This document shows, in pieces, positions 1 through 9,048 of a stretch of DNA of 64,000 nucleotides (the stretch's first letter is position 1; each line of letters begins with the position of its first letter). The translations under genes and the position numbers were made by a program. Source of the DNA: Streptomyces lincolnensis (GTDB lineage Bacteria; Actinomycetota; Actinomycetes; Streptomycetales; Streptomycetaceae). Under the pieces are notes generated by a model that was not told the origin of the DNA, made no database searches, and saw nothing but the letters and a program-made list of their open reading frames with translations. Location of the stretch: positions 248,001-312,000 of the forward strand of contig NZ_JAIHON010000003.1 in the NCBI RefSeq assembly GCF_021173675.1. Direction: 5' to 3'.

Positions 1-1
1 G

Positions 2-259
2 CCGCTGCGGCTGGCGACGCGGCGCGTGGGCGCGCTGACCTACGAGTCGTGGAGCGAGGGCGCCGACGACGGCTGGACCCTCACCTACCGCGTACGCGAG
101 GGGCAGCGGGTCGTCCGCGAACACGCCGTACCGCTGCCCTGGTCGGGGATCGGCATCGACCTCCTCGCCGAGGAGGCCGGGGCCGCCGGACTCCGGTGCA
201 CGCGGCTCGCCCCCGACTTCGCGGTATTCCGTACCACCACCCGAGAGGAACACTCATGA
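2..259 (+). CDS. 3' end of an unidentified protein, possibly a SAM-dependent methyltransferase
   Basis: Open from the window edge, so only the last 85 residues are visible. They contain a beta-strand-rich stretch (TYESWSEGADDGWTLTYRVR) followed by a terminal region ending in LRCTRLAPDFAVFRTTTREE. This pattern is common at the C-terminus of class I SAM methyltransferases that contain an inserted beta sheet, but no SAM-binding motif is inside the window. Its stop overlaps the start of the next ABC transporter gene (ATGA), so it is translationally coupled to the export pair and probably belongs to the same siderophore operon. The function is an inference from shape only. Confidence 0.5.
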   Translation, partial: PLRLATRRVGALTYESWSEGADDGWTLTYRVREGQRVVREHAVPLPWSGIGIDLLAEEAGAAGLRCTRLAPDFAVFRTTTREEHS

Positions 260-2058
260 CCGGCGCGGCCCTCGCGGACACGCGAGAGGGCACCCCCGAC
301 ACCGCCCCCCAGCCGCCCGAGGCCCCCGGCTCGCCGCCGGGCCTCGGCGACCTGCTCGCCCCCGTGCGCGGGCGCCTGATCGCCGCGGTCGTCGCCCAGG
401 CGGCGGCCGCGGTCTGCTCGACGATCCCGTTCATCGCGGTCGCCGAACTCGCCCGCGCCCTGCTGGCGTCCGGCGGCCCGGACGAGGGCCGCGCCTGGGC
501 CGCGGCGTGGACCGCCGTGGCCGCGCTGGTGGCCCGCCTCGTGCTGTACGCGACCGCGGGCGTTCTCACCCATCTCGCCGACGCCGACCTCCAGCTCGGG
601 CTGCGCCGCCGCATCGCCCGACACCTGGGGCGGCTGCCGCTGGGCTGGTTCACCGAGAACAGCTCGGGCGAGGTGAAGAAGGCGGCGGGCGACAACATCT
701 CCACGCTCCACCACCTCGTCGCGCACACCGCGCTGGAGGTCACCGCGGCGATCGTCGTGCCGCTGACCGCCCTGGTCTACCTGTTCACCGTGGACTGGCG
801 GCTCGCCCTCGTCGCCCTGCTCCCGCTCCTGCTCGGCGGCCACTTCTTCACGCGGGCCATGTCCGGCGGGGAGGAGGTGACGGCAAAGTTCTTCGGCGCC
901 ATGGGCGGCGTGAACGCGGCCGTCGTCGAACTCGTCCAGGGCATCGCGGTGATCAAGGCCTACGGCCGCACCTCCCGCGCCCATCGCGCCTACGACGACG
1001 CGGCCGACAGCTTCTCCGTCTTCTTCCGCGACTGGATCATGAGTACGACACGGGCCAGCACATCGGCCGCGCTCGCCCTCTCCGGCCCGGCCGCCCTGCT
1101 CGTCGCCACCGTCGCGGGCACCCTGTTCGTCACCCGGGGCTGGACCGACGCCGTCGACCTCGTGCCGTTCGTCCTGCTCGGCCCGGCCCTGACCGGGTCG
1201 GTGATGGGACTGGCCCAGTCCGGGCATGCCGTCCAGGGCGGCCTCCAGAGCGCCCGCGAGATCCACGCGCTGCTGGCCGCCCCCACCCTGCCCGAGGCGT
1301 CCGAGCCGACGGCACCCGCGCCGGACGGCCGCGTCGAGATGACCGGCGTCGGCTTCAGCTACGACGGCACCACCGACGTCCTGAGCGGCATCGACCTGAC
1401 CCTGCGGCCGGGCACCGTCACCGCTCTGGTCGGCGCCTCGGGATCGGGCAAGTCCACCCTCGCCCGGCTGGTGCCCCGCTTCTGGGACCCGTCCGCCGGC
1501 ACGGTACGCATCGGCGGCACGGACGTGCGGGACATCGCCCCGAACGACCTGTACCGGCAGGTCTCTTTCGTCTTCCAGGAACCCCACCTGCTGCGCACCA
1601 CGGTCCGCGACAACATCCGGCTCGGCCGCCCGGACGCCGACGACACGGCCGTGGAGCGGGCCGCGCGCGCCGCACACATCCACGAGCGGATCACCGCGCT
1701 GCCGCGGGGTTACGCCTCGGTCATCGGCGAGGACGCGCGGCTCTCCGGCGGCGAGTCCCAACGCCTGTCCGTCGCGCGGGCGTTGCTCGCCGACGCACCC
1801 GTCCTCGTGCTGGACGAGGCGACCTCCTTCGCCGACCCCGAGTCCGAGGCGGCCGTCCAGGAGGCCCTGTCCGCGCTGGCCGCGGGCCGCACCCTGCTGG
1901 TCATCGCCCACCGGCTCGCGACCGTCCGCGACGCCGACCACATCGTGGTCCTGGACGGCGGACGCATCGCCGAACAGGGCACCCACGACCGGCTCGTGGC
2001 CCTGGACGGCCGCTACGCCCGTCTGTGGGCCCTCCAGCAGAAGGGAGCCGCGCGATGA
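256..2058 (+). CDS. ABC transporter, fused permease and ATPase (YbtP/YbtQ-like half 1)
   Basis: 600-aa half-transporter. After a Pro/Ala-rich N-terminus come an ABC type-1 membrane domain (about residues 35-330, six predicted helices) and a nucleotide-binding domain with Walker A GASGSGKST, ABC signature LSGGESQ and Walker B VLVLDEAT, followed by the usual switch His in IAHRLAT. The Walker B tail reads SFADPESE instead of the common SALDxxSE. Start is the ATG at 256, overlapping the preceding stop; the stop overlaps the next start by ATGA. The pair of half-transporters next to a salicylate NRPS matches the YbtP/YbtQ and coelibactin arrangement. In yersiniabactin such a pair imports the metal complex, while export is equally possible here; the sequence does not decide. 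Confidence 0.9.
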   Translation: MTGAALADTREGTPDTAPQPPEAPGSPPGLGDLLAPVRGRLIAAVVAQAAAAVCSTIPFIAVAELARALLASGGPDEGRAWAAAWTAVAALVARLVLYATAGVLTHLADADLQLGLRRRIARHLGRLPLGWFTENSSGEVKKAAGDNISTLHHLVAHTALEVTAAIVVPLTALVYLFTVDWRLALVALLPLLLGGHFFTRAMSGGEEVTAKFFGAMGGVNAAVVELVQGIAVIKAYGRTSRAHRAYDDAADSFSVFFRDWIMSTTRASTSAALALSGPAALLVATVAGTLFVTRGWTDAVDLVPFVLLGPALTGSVMGLAQSGHAVQGGLQSAREIHALLAAPTLPEASEPTAPAPDGRVEMTGVGFSYDGTTDVLSGIDLTLRPGTVTALVGASGSGKSTLARLVPRFWDPSAGTVRIGGTDVRDIAPNDLYRQVSFVFQEPHLLRTTVRDNIRLGRPDADDTAVERAARAAHIHERITALPRGYASVIGEDARLSGGESQRLSVARALLADAPVLVLDEATSFADPESEAAVQEALSALAAGRTLLVIAHRLATVRDADHIVVLDGGRIAEQGTHDRLVALDGRYARLWALQQKGAAR

Positions 2059-3791
2059 CCGCGCTGCTGACACGCGTACTGGGACGCGAGCAGACCCGGG
2101 GGCTGCGCCGCGTCCTGCTCTGGGCGGCCGTCGCCGCCGCCCTCCAGGGAGTGGCGTACGCCCTGCTGGTGCCGCTGCTGACCCGGCTGCTCGGCGACGA
2201 CCCGGAGGCGGCCTGGCCGTGGGTCGCCGCTCTCGCCGCCGCGACGGCCGGCTACGGGATCGTCGCGTTCGGCGCGGCCGTGCGCGGCAACCGCTTCAGC
2301 GCCGACCTCGGACGCACGCTGCACCACCGCATCGGCGACCATGTCGTCGCGCTGCCGCTCGGCTGGTTCGGCGGCGAACGCACCGGCGCCCTCGGCCAGG
2401 TGGCGGGACAGGGCGTCGTCCAGGTGATGAACGCCGCCGCCAATCTGCTCCGGCCGCTGTGCGTCGCCTTCGTCACGCCCGCCGTCGTCGTGCTGGCCAC
2501 GTTCGTCTTCGACTGGCGGCTCGCCCTGGCCATGCTGGTGGCGGCGCCGGTCGCGGCCGCCGCGTACCGCTGGTCCGGGCGGCTGATGTCCCGTGTCGAC
2601 CGGCAGTCCCACGCCGCCGCCGTGGAGACCGCCGACCGCCTGGTGGAGTTCGCCCGCCACCAGCCGGCGCTGCGCGCCTTCGGACGGACGGCCGAGGACC
2701 ACGAACTCCTCGACGCCGCCCTGCGCGAGCAGCGCGCCGAGGCCCGCGCCGCCACCCGCCTCGGAGTACCGGGCGTCGCGGGCTTCGCGCTCGCCGTGCA
2801 GCTCTGCTTCACCTGCGTCCTGCTGCTCGGCACGGTCCTGGCGGTCAACGGATCGATCGCCGCCGGCGAGCTGATCGCCGTCCTCGTCCTGGCCGTGCGC
2901 TTCGTCGAACCCATGGGCGCGGCGGCCGAGCTGGGCGGCTCCCTGCGCGTCGCCCGCGGCACCCTGGAGCGCCTGGACGAGGTGCTGGCCACCGATCCGC
3001 TGCCACAACCGCAGAACGCGGCGCCGCTCCCGCGGGAGTACGGCGTGGAACTCGACGGCGTCCGCTTCGACTACGGCGACGGGCGCACCGTGCTCGACGG
3101 AGTCGACCTGCGCGTCCCCGCCGGGCGGACCGTGGCCCTGGTCGGCCCCTCCGGCTCGGGCAAGACCACGGTCACCCGGCTGCTGGCCCGCTTCTGGGAC
3201 GTGAGCGCGGGCACGGTCCGCGTCGGCGGGACGGACGTCCGGGACCTGACGACGGACCAGCTGATGGCGCGGCTCGCCATGGTCTTCCAGGACGTGTACC
3301 TCTTCGCGGGCACGATCGAGGAGAACATCCGCGCCGGACGCGAGGACGCCACCGACGAGGAGGTCCGCGAGGCCGGACGGCTCGCCCGCGTGGACGAGAT
3401 CGCCGAGCGGCTCCCGGACGGCTGGGCCGCCCGCGTCGGCGAGGGCGGCACGGCCCTGTCCGGCGGCGAACGGCAGCGCATCTCCCTCGCGCGGGCCCTG
3501 CTCAAGCAGGCGCCGATCGTGCTGCTGGACGAGGCGACCTCGGCGCTCGACGCGGAGAACGAGGCCGCGGTGCAGCAGGCCGTGTCGGCGCTCACCGCGG
3601 ACCGGACCGTGCTGGTCGTCGCCCACCGGCTCGACACCATCCGGGAGGCCGACCTGATCGCCTTCCTGGAGGGCGGGCGGATCGTCGAGCAGGGCACCCA
3701 CGAGGAGCTGATGGCGCTCGCCGGGCGCTACGCGGCGTTCTGGGCCGAGCGGGAGCGGGCGAGCGGGTGGCGTCTGGCGGCGCGTCCGTAG
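2055..3791 (+). CDS. ABC transporter, fused permease and ATPase (YbtP/YbtQ-like half 2)
   Basis: 578-aa partner of the preceding gene, sharing the same fold order: membrane domain (about 1-310), then ATPase with Walker A GPSGSGKTT, Q-loop VFQDVYLF, signature LSGGERQR, Walker B IVLLDEATSALD and switch motif VAHRLDT. Both ATPase halves look catalytically complete. The ATG at 2055 overlaps the upstream TGA, so the two subunits should be made in equal amounts and form a heterodimer. The gene ends at a strong hairpin shared with the convergent biosynthetic operon. Likely substrate is the salicyl-thiazoline metallophore made by the neighbouring NRPS genes (inference from context). Confidence 0.9.
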   Translation: MTALLTRVLGREQTRGLRRVLLWAAVAAALQGVAYALLVPLLTRLLGDDPEAAWPWVAALAAATAGYGIVAFGAAVRGNRFSADLGRTLHHRIGDHVVALPLGWFGGERTGALGQVAGQGVVQVMNAAANLLRPLCVAFVTPAVVVLATFVFDWRLALAMLVAAPVAAAAYRWSGRLMSRVDRQSHAAAVETADRLVEFARHQPALRAFGRTAEDHELLDAALREQRAEARAATRLGVPGVAGFALAVQLCFTCVLLLGTVLAVNGSIAAGELIAVLVLAVRFVEPMGAAAELGGSLRVARGTLERLDEVLATDPLPQPQNAAPLPREYGVELDGVRFDYGDGRTVLDGVDLRVPAGRTVALVGPSGSGKTTVTRLLARFWDVSAGTVRVGGTDVRDLTTDQLMARLAMVFQDVYLFAGTIEENIRAGREDATDEEVREAGRLARVDEIAERLPDGWAARVGEGGTALSGGERQRISLARALLKQAPIVLLDEATSALDAENEAAVQQAVSALTADRTVLVVAHRLDTIREADLIAFLEGGRIVEQGTHEELMALAGRYAAFWAERERASGWRLAARP

Positions 3792-3797
3792 ACGTCG

Positions 3798-3834
3798 GGA
3801 AGGGCGGCACGGTAAATCACCGTGCCGCCCTTCC
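3798..3834. terminator. Bidirectional hairpin terminator between convergent operons
   Basis: A perfect 16-bp inverted repeat (arms 3798-3813 and 3819-3834, loop AAATC) lies in the 52-bp gap between the end of the transporter pair and the end of the O-methyltransferase gene. It serves both strands. There is no long T-run, as is usual for Streptomyces terminators. Confidence 0.85.
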
Positions 3835-3843
3835 GTCTGCGTG

Positions 3844-4869
3844 TCACCCGGCGGGCGCGCAGGTCACCAGGTGGATACCGGTCCCGGTGACCTGACGGCC
3901 GGCGACCCGCAGTCCGGCCCGTGCCACCAGGTCGTCCAGTTGTCCGGGCGTCCGCTCACGGCCGCCGAACAGCACCAGCAGCCGTAGATCCATGGCCGCG
4001 GCCACGTCGGCGCGGCGGCCGTCGGTGACCAGGTTCTCCACGACGAGGATCCGGCCGTCCTCGCCGGCCGCCTCGGCGCACCGGCGCAGGATCCGTTCGG
4101 CCTCCTCGTCGCTCCAGTCGTGCAGCACCCAGGTGAGCAGATACAGGTCCCCTCCGGCGGGCAGCGGGTCGAAGAAGCTGCCCGGATGCACCGCGGCCCG
4201 CTCGGCCAGCCCGGCCGATGCCAGCGCCCGCCCGGCCTCCTCGGCCGCCTCCGGCAGGTCCAGCAGCGTGCCGCGCAGCCCGGGGCGTGCCGTGAGCAGC
4301 CGGGTGAGCAGCGATCCGGAACCGCCGCCGACGTCCACCACGTGCCCGCGCTCGGGCCAGGCGTACGCGGCGACGACCTCCGGCGCCGCGAACCGGGTGT
4401 GCGCGGCCATCAGGTCGGCGTAGGAGCGGGCGAGTCCGGGGTCCGCCAGGGTGTCCTCCCACAGGGACCGGCCGTGCACGAGCGGATAGGCGGGCTCTCC
4501 CGTGCGCACGGTGTCCAGCAGGCGCCCGAAGGCCTGGTCCATGCGCCCGCCCATGCCGTCCAGGTCGTACCAGGCGCGCAGCCCGAACGCGCCGCTGTCC
4601 TTGAGGAGTTCGGCCGCGGGCGTGAGGGCGTACGTGTCCTCGGCCGGCTCGGCGAAGACGCCGCGGCCGGTGAGCACGCGCAGCAGCCGGCGCAGCCCGT
4701 CCGGGTCGGCGCCCGCGGCCCGGGCGAGGTCGGGCAGGGCCGTGTGCCCGGCCACGATGTGGTCGGCCAGACGCAGGGTGGCCGCGACCCTGATCGCCCA
4801 CGGCATGACGAGGTCGGCGAGCGCGTTCAGGTCGACGCGCGAGGGGGCGGCTTGCGGAAGGGTGGTCAT
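3844..4869 (-). CDS. SAM-dependent O-methyltransferase, small-molecule type
   Basis: 341 aa. The N-terminal part (about 1-100) looks like the winged-helix dimerisation domain of the acetylserotonin/TcmN/DnrK O-methyltransferase family. The C-terminal Rossmann domain carries the SAM motif VVDVGGGSGS, the following acidic strand LLDLPE and a region WVLHDWSDEEA with the conserved His used as general base in plant-type O-methyltransferases. Start ATG 4869 has GGAG five bases upstream and sits 12 bp after the thioesterase stop. It is the last gene of the leftward siderophore operon, so it probably methylates a hydroxyl of the product or an intermediate. The methylated position cannot be told from sequence; it is an extra relative to yersiniabactin and pyochelin. 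Confidence 0.85.
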   Translation of the reverse strand: MTTLPQAAPSRVDLNALADLVMPWAIRVAATLRLADHIVAGHTALPDLARAAGADPDGLRRLLRVLTGRGVFAEPAEDTYALTPAAELLKDSGAFGLRAWYDLDGMGGRMDQAFGRLLDTVRTGEPAYPLVHGRSLWEDTLADPGLARSYADLMAAHTRFAAPEVVAAYAWPERGHVVDVGGGSGSLLTRLLTARPGLRGTLLDLPEAAEEAGRALASAGLAERAAVHPGSFFDPLPAGGDLYLLTWVLHDWSDEEAERILRRCAEAAGEDGRILVVENLVTDGRRADVAAAMDLRLLVLFGGRERTPGQLDDLVARAGLRVAGRQVTGTGIHLVTCAPAG

Positions 4870-4881
4870 GTCGCTCCAGCT

Positions 4882-5655
4882 TCAGGGGAGTACGGGATGC
4901 GCGGCGGGGGCGGAGGCACCGCAGACATCGAGGACGGCCGCGACGACCCGCTCCCGTTGCGGAACCAGGTAGAAGTGACCGCCGGGCAGCACCCGGTAGG
5001 CGAACGCGCCGGACGTGGCGTCCCGCCAGGCCGCGGTGTCCTGCGGCGTCGCCTCCTCGTCGCGGTCCCCGGCGAGGGCGGTGAGCGGGCAGCGCAGCCG
5101 GGCGGCGGTGTCCGGGCGGTAGGTCTCGATCAGGCGGTAGTCGGCCCGCACCGCGGGCAGCACCACGGACCGCACCTCGGGGTCGTCGAGCAGGGCGGCA
5201 TGGGTGCCGTCCAGGCGGAGCAGTTCGGCGGCGAGGCCGTCGTCGTCCCGCAGGTGGACCGTGCCGGGGCGCTGGCGGTGCGGCCCCGGCCGCCCGGAGA
5301 CGACCACGTGCCGCGGGCCCACGCCCGAGGACTCCAGGCGCAACGCGGTCTCCCAGGCGACCGAGGCGCCCATGCTGTGCCCGAACAGGACGTGGTCCCG
5401 CTCCGGCCGGTCGGCGCGCAGGGCGTCGGCGACGGCCCCCGCGAGGTCGGCCATGGACTCGGCGGCGGCCTCCGTGAGCCGGTCCTGACGGCCCGGGTAC
5501 TGGACCGCGACCAGCTCCACGTGCGGCGGCAGCAGACGGGCCCACGATGTGTAGAAGGCGGCGCTGCCGCCCGCGTGCGGACAGCACACCAGCGACACGC
5601 GCGCCGCCGGTCGGGGCAGCGGGCGGCGCAGCCAGGTGGAAGCAAAGCTGGTCAC
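4882..5655 (-). CDS. Type II thioesterase (editing, GrsT/YbtT family)
   Basis: 257 aa alpha/beta hydrolase. Motif GHSMGA carries the nucleophile Ser; CCPHAGGSA near the N-terminus is the usual first signature of stand-alone NRPS thioesterases, and the C-terminal GGHFYLV supplies the catalytic His. Start is GTG 5655, overlapping the P450 stop by GTGA. The family removes misprimed or stalled acyl groups from carrier-protein phosphopantetheine arms, and YbtT has this role in the yersiniabactin system. Here it would serve the five carrier domains of the two NRPSs. Confidence 0.92.
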   Translation of the reverse strand: MTSFASTWLRRPLPRPAARVSLVCCPHAGGSAAFYTSWARLLPPHVELVAVQYPGRQDRLTEAAAESMADLAGAVADALRADRPERDHVLFGHSMGASVAWETALRLESSGVGPRHVVVSGRPGPHRQRPGTVHLRDDDGLAAELLRLDGTHAALLDDPEVRSVVLPAVRADYRLIETYRPDTAARLRCPLTALAGDRDEEATPQDTAAWRDATSGAFAYRVLPGGHFYLVPQRERVVAAVLDVCGASAPAAHPVLP

Positions 5656-6836
5656 AGGAGTCGCTCCAGGTGGACGGGGAGCGCGGCGGGGCCACGGCTC
5701 ATGAAGTCGCCGGCGCGCCGGAAACGGAAGTCGGGGGCGAGCCGCGTTCTCGGGTACCGGTCGATCAACACCTCCGCGGCCACCCGTAGTTGGAGCCGGG
5801 TGAGGGAGGCGCCGAGACAGGCGTGCGGGCCCTTGCCGAACGCCAGATGGGCGCGTACCCCCGGCCGGTCGGGCCGGAACGCGTCGGCGTCCGCACCCCA
5901 GCGGGCCGCGTCGCGGTTGGCGGAGGCGACGACGGCGACGACGCGTTCCCCGGCCCGCACGGGTGTGCCGGCCACGGTCGTGTCGCGGGTGGCGGTACGC
6001 ATCTGCCACAGCGCCGGCGGGTCCAGGCGCAGCGACTCCTCGATCGCCTCCGGCAGCCCCTCGGCCCGCCAGTGGTCCTCGCACAGCAGCCGCAGCACCA
6101 GATTCCCCAGCGCGTGACGGAGGTTGGGCACCCCGGCCACGATCAGGAAGTGCAGGAACGTCACCGCCTCGGTCCGGTCCAGCCCACCGAGAACACCGCT
6201 CAGGACCGGGCCGTCCGCGGCCCGCAGCGCCCAGCGTTCGAACGCGGGCCACTCCGCGTGCGCCCGTTGACCGAGCAGGTCGGTGAAGGCGCCGGCCCAG
6301 CGGTCGTAGTCCGCCGCGTCGGCCTCCTCGACCCCGCAGAAGGCGGCCAGCACCGATCGCGGCAGCGGCGCGGCGAACGCGTCGACCAGGTCGGTGTCCG
6401 GCTCCAAGCGGTCCGCGAGCGCTTCTGCCCGCTGTCGTACGACGGGTTCCAGCTCCGCCATCACGGCCCGCGCGAAGGCAGGGGAGAGGAGCCGGCGCAG
6501 CCGGGTGTGCGCGGGCGGGTCGAGCTGGGAGAGGGCCAGCTCCCGGTCCGCTTCGGGGGTGTCCGGTACGGAGGTGTTGTTGCGGCGGCTCGACCAGAGG
6601 GCCGGGTCCGCCAGCACCGCCCGCACCTCCGCGTCGCGGACCACCACGTGCCAGCCGGGCAGCGGGGTGGACACGGGACGCTCGCGGCGCAGCGCGGCGA
6701 GCCGGGGGTAGGGGTCGTCGGAGTGGCTCAGGTCGAGCGGGTTGAAGGCGGCGGGCGGGGCGGCGGCCGACGCGCCGGCAGCGGCGGACGGACGGGAGAG
6801 CGGGGACGGGCCGGACGCGGCCGCCGAGGTGGTCAC
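5652..6836 (-). CDS. Cytochrome P450 with atypical I-helix
   Basis: 394 aa, normal bacterial P450 length. Heme-binding loop FGKGPHACLG with the Cys ligand, and the K-helix ExxR as EESLR, are intact. The I-helix, normally AGxxTT with an acid-alcohol pair for oxygen activation, reads VAGVPNLRHA, so the acidic residue and threonines are missing. Start GTG 6836 overlaps the reductase stop (GTGA). The coelibactin cluster of S. coelicolor also encodes a P450 at this place in the operon. Its substrate could be a carrier-bound or released thiazoline intermediate; the altered I-helix suggests either substrate-assisted oxygen activation or non-monooxygenase chemistry (inference). Confidence 0.9.
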   Translation of the reverse strand: MTTSAAASGPSPLSRPSAAAGASAAAPPAAFNPLDLSHSDDPYPRLAALRRERPVSTPLPGWHVVVRDAEVRAVLADPALWSSRRNNTSVPDTPEADRELALSQLDPPAHTRLRRLLSPAFARAVMAELEPVVRQRAEALADRLEPDTDLVDAFAAPLPRSVLAAFCGVEEADAADYDRWAGAFTDLLGQRAHAEWPAFERWALRAADGPVLSGVLGGLDRTEAVTFLHFLIVAGVPNLRHALGNLVLRLLCEDHWRAEGLPEAIEESLRLDPPALWQMRTATRDTTVAGTPVRAGERVVAVVASANRDAARWGADADAFRPDRPGVRAHLAFGKGPHACLGASLTRLQLRVAAEVLIDRYPRTRLAPDFRFRRAGDFMSRGPAALPVHLERLL

Positions 6837-7927
6837 AGGCCCTCCCGCTCGCGTACCGCCGCGACCAGGTCGGGCGCGGTGACCGGTTCCGGCGCGGGAC
6901 GGCGTACCAGGTCCGGGTAGCCGAGCCGGGCCGTGAGGTCCTGCCAGATCTGGCTGAGCGTGAGGTGGTACTGGCCCGCGCGCATCGGGTCCTCGCCCGC
7001 TCCGGCCGCGGCCGCCATCGCGCGCAGGGCCCGGCGTACGCCGTCCGGCCACACGTCGGTGTACACCTCCCGGTGCGTGGGCGCCTCGGCGGGGCCGACG
7101 GACTGGACGCTCGGCAGATGCACCAGCCGGTGCGCCTCGGTGTCGAAGTCCAGTTCGCCGTCGTCCCCGCGCGGTGCGGGCAGCGCCGGGCTCCACAGGA
7201 CCGGGCCGTGCGTCCCGGCCAGGAGCAGCGTGCCGCCGGTGAAGCCGAGGGTGGCCCGGTGCAGCAGGTGGGTGTGGTTGTCGGGGTCCTCAGGGTCGAG
7301 CTGGTTCAGGACGCGCAAGGTGAGGGGGATGCCGCCGAGCCGGCCCTCCAGAGTGGTGAACGGGCCCCCGTCGGCGCTCGGTTCGCCCAGCTGCCAGGGG
7401 CGCAGCCCGCCCAGTGCCTGGCCGAGGATGTCGATCAGGTCGTAGGACACGTGGACCGCGCACGCGCCCTCCGCGTACAGCAGTTCCTGCCGCTCGGCCA
7501 GATGACGGGCCGCCGCGAGGAAGCGGCGCACCGGGGCCAGGTGCGGATAGAAGGTGTTGAGCCGGTACTGCACGCCGTGGCGGCGGGCGGCGCGCAGACA
7601 GGCGGCCAGCTCCACCTGGTGGATCGGATGCTCGTGCAGCACATGCGTGCCGTGCGCCATCAGCCGTTGCGCGAGCGCGGCCCCCTCTCCGCCGCCGACC
7701 CCGTTGGGCACCACCACACAGGCCAGGTCGGCATGGCGGGGCACCTCGTCGGGATCGGTGAGCAGGGGGACGCCGTAGCGCTCCGCGCATGCCTTGGAGC
7801 GGGCGCTGCCGCGGCCGAGAACCCCGGTCAGCCGGAACGGGAAGCCCGGCCCCGGATCCCGGAAGGCACTGAGGTACACGCGGCCGAAACCGGTGCCGCA
7901 GACGACGACTCGGGTCACGGAGGTCAC
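6833..7927 (-). CDS. Thiazolinyl imide reductase (Irp3/YbtU/PchG-like)
   Basis: 364 aa NAD(P)-dependent Gfo/Idh-fold reductase. The N-terminal dinucleotide site is VVVCGTGFGRVYLSAF, and the segment GTHVLHEHPIHQVELA is typical of the thiazolinyl imide reductases of yersiniabactin and pyochelin assembly. The family reduces one carrier-bound thiazoline to a thiazolidine in trans. Start is GTG 7927, overlapping the preceding stop by GTGA. Its presence implies that the product carries at least one thiazolidine ring. Confidence 0.93.
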   Translation of the reverse strand: MTSVTRVVVCGTGFGRVYLSAFRDPGPGFPFRLTGVLGRGSARSKACAERYGVPLLTDPDEVPRHADLACVVVPNGVGGGEGAALAQRLMAHGTHVLHEHPIHQVELAACLRAARRHGVQYRLNTFYPHLAPVRRFLAAARHLAERQELLYAEGACAVHVSYDLIDILGQALGGLRPWQLGEPSADGGPFTTLEGRLGGIPLTLRVLNQLDPEDPDNHTHLLHRATLGFTGGTLLLAGTHGPVLWSPALPAPRGDDGELDFDTEAHRLVHLPSVQSVGPAEAPTHREVYTDVWPDGVRRALRAMAAAAGAGEDPMRAGQYHLTLSQIWQDLTARLGYPDLVRRPAPEPVTAPDLVAAVREREGL

Positions 7928-9048
7928 AGGATTCCTTCTTCCAGGGGGAGTTCGGCGAGCGGCCCGTCCAGCAGCCGCAGCCCGGTCACGGCGGGTGCCT
8001 GGGCGAGGCGCCGGGTGAGGCGGGCGGGGTCGGGCAGGTCGGCGAAGTGCAGCTGTCCGCGCGGGAGTTCGCCGCTCAGCAGGGCCAGGGCCGCGTGGGC
8101 GGCGGAGGTTCCGGTCAGGGCCGAGGAGTCGGTACCGGTCAGGACGAGCGAGCGCCCGTCCAGCTCGCAGGTCACGGCCTGGTACGGCGTGCGCCCCGCC
8201 AGATCGGTCAGGGTGGCACGCGACAGCTCGTCCGCCGCCGCGGCCACGGATCGGCCCGGCGACAGCCCCGCGCGGTGGCGGTCGAGGACCGCGCGGGTGT
8301 GCTCGCCGCCGAACACCGTGTACCAGCGCACCTCGCGCAGCCCGTACCGGCCGGCGACGGCCACGGCCTCCTCGGTCAGGTACGGGATCGCCGTCACCGC
8401 CCCCGGAAAGTACGGGAGCCGGGCGGCACGCTCCACGGCCAGCGTCCCCGGCACCCGGCGCCCGTCACGCCAGACGGCCGTCACCTCGCCGCCCGGACGG
8501 GCCAGCCGGTCCATGAAGTCCCGGGCGGCGGCGGGCGGGAAGTCGGGGAGACCGCCGACGCGCACGGTGAGGGTGCCGCCCCGGGGCCCGCCTTCCTCCC
8601 GCTCGCGCCCGCCGGCCAGCAGCCCGGGCAGCAGGCCCGCGAGCCCCGGCATCAGCCCCGCTCCTACCACGGCCGTCCGCCACCGCAACAGCCGTGCGTA
8701 CGACGGCGGTTCGGACAGTTCCGCCGTGTCGTTGACGTCGACCGCGTCCGCGCCCGCCGACAGCGCCGCGGCCACCACGCGGTGGCCCACGGCCCGGACG
8801 GGCCCGGTGGCGTTGACGACCACACGGCACTCGGCGCAGAACGCGGCGAGGGCGTGCGTGTCGGTCACGTCCACCGGATCCGGCCACAGTCCGGCCCCCG
8901 GGGGCAGGGCCCGGCCGGGCGGGCGGCGCACCGCCGCCCGCACCGGCCCGACCCCGAGCCGCAGCAGTTCCTCCAGCACGGCACGGCCCACCGCTCCGGC
9001 CGCCCCGACCACGCCCACCGCGACCTGCGCGGTCCGGCCTCGGTTCAC
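7924..9048 (-). CDS. Saccharopine-dehydrogenase-like NAD(P) oxidoreductase
   Basis: 374 aa. The N-terminus shows a Rossmann motif VGVVGAAGAVGRAVL and the pattern VVVNATGPVRAVGHRVVAAAL seen in saccharopine dehydrogenase-like proteins. The C-terminal half lacks an obvious second catalytic motif. Start GTG 9048 overlaps the NRPS 2 stop by GTGA. A gene of this type lies at the same operon position in the coelibactin cluster, next to the imide reductase. It may act as a second reductase for the heterocycle chain, or on a precursor. The reaction is unknown. Confidence 0.75.
   Translation of the reverse strand: MNRGRTAQVAVGVVGAAGAVGRAVLEELLRLGVGPVRAAVRRPPGRALPPGAGLWPDPVDVTDTHALAAFCAECRVVVNATGPVRAVGHRVVAAALSAGADAVDVNDTAELSEPPSYARLLRWRTAVVGAGLMPGLAGLLPGLLAGGREREEGGPRGGTLTVRVGGLPDFPPAAARDFMDRLARPGGEVTAVWRDGRRVPGTLAVERAARLPYFPGAVTAIPYLTEEAVAVAGRYGLREVRWYTVFGGEHTRAVLDRHRAGLSPGRSVAAAADELSRATLTDLAGRTPYQAVTCELDGRSLVLTGTDSSALTGTSAAHAALALLSGELPRGQLHFADLPDPARLTRRLAQAPAVTGLRLLDGPLAELPLEEGIL

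Noticed and set aside
507..3791. A single 1094-aa ABC protein spanning both transporter genes in one frame
   Set aside because: The first half of that frame is an Arg/Pro-rich shadow of the first transporter. The real genes are in two frames joined by an ATGA overlap.
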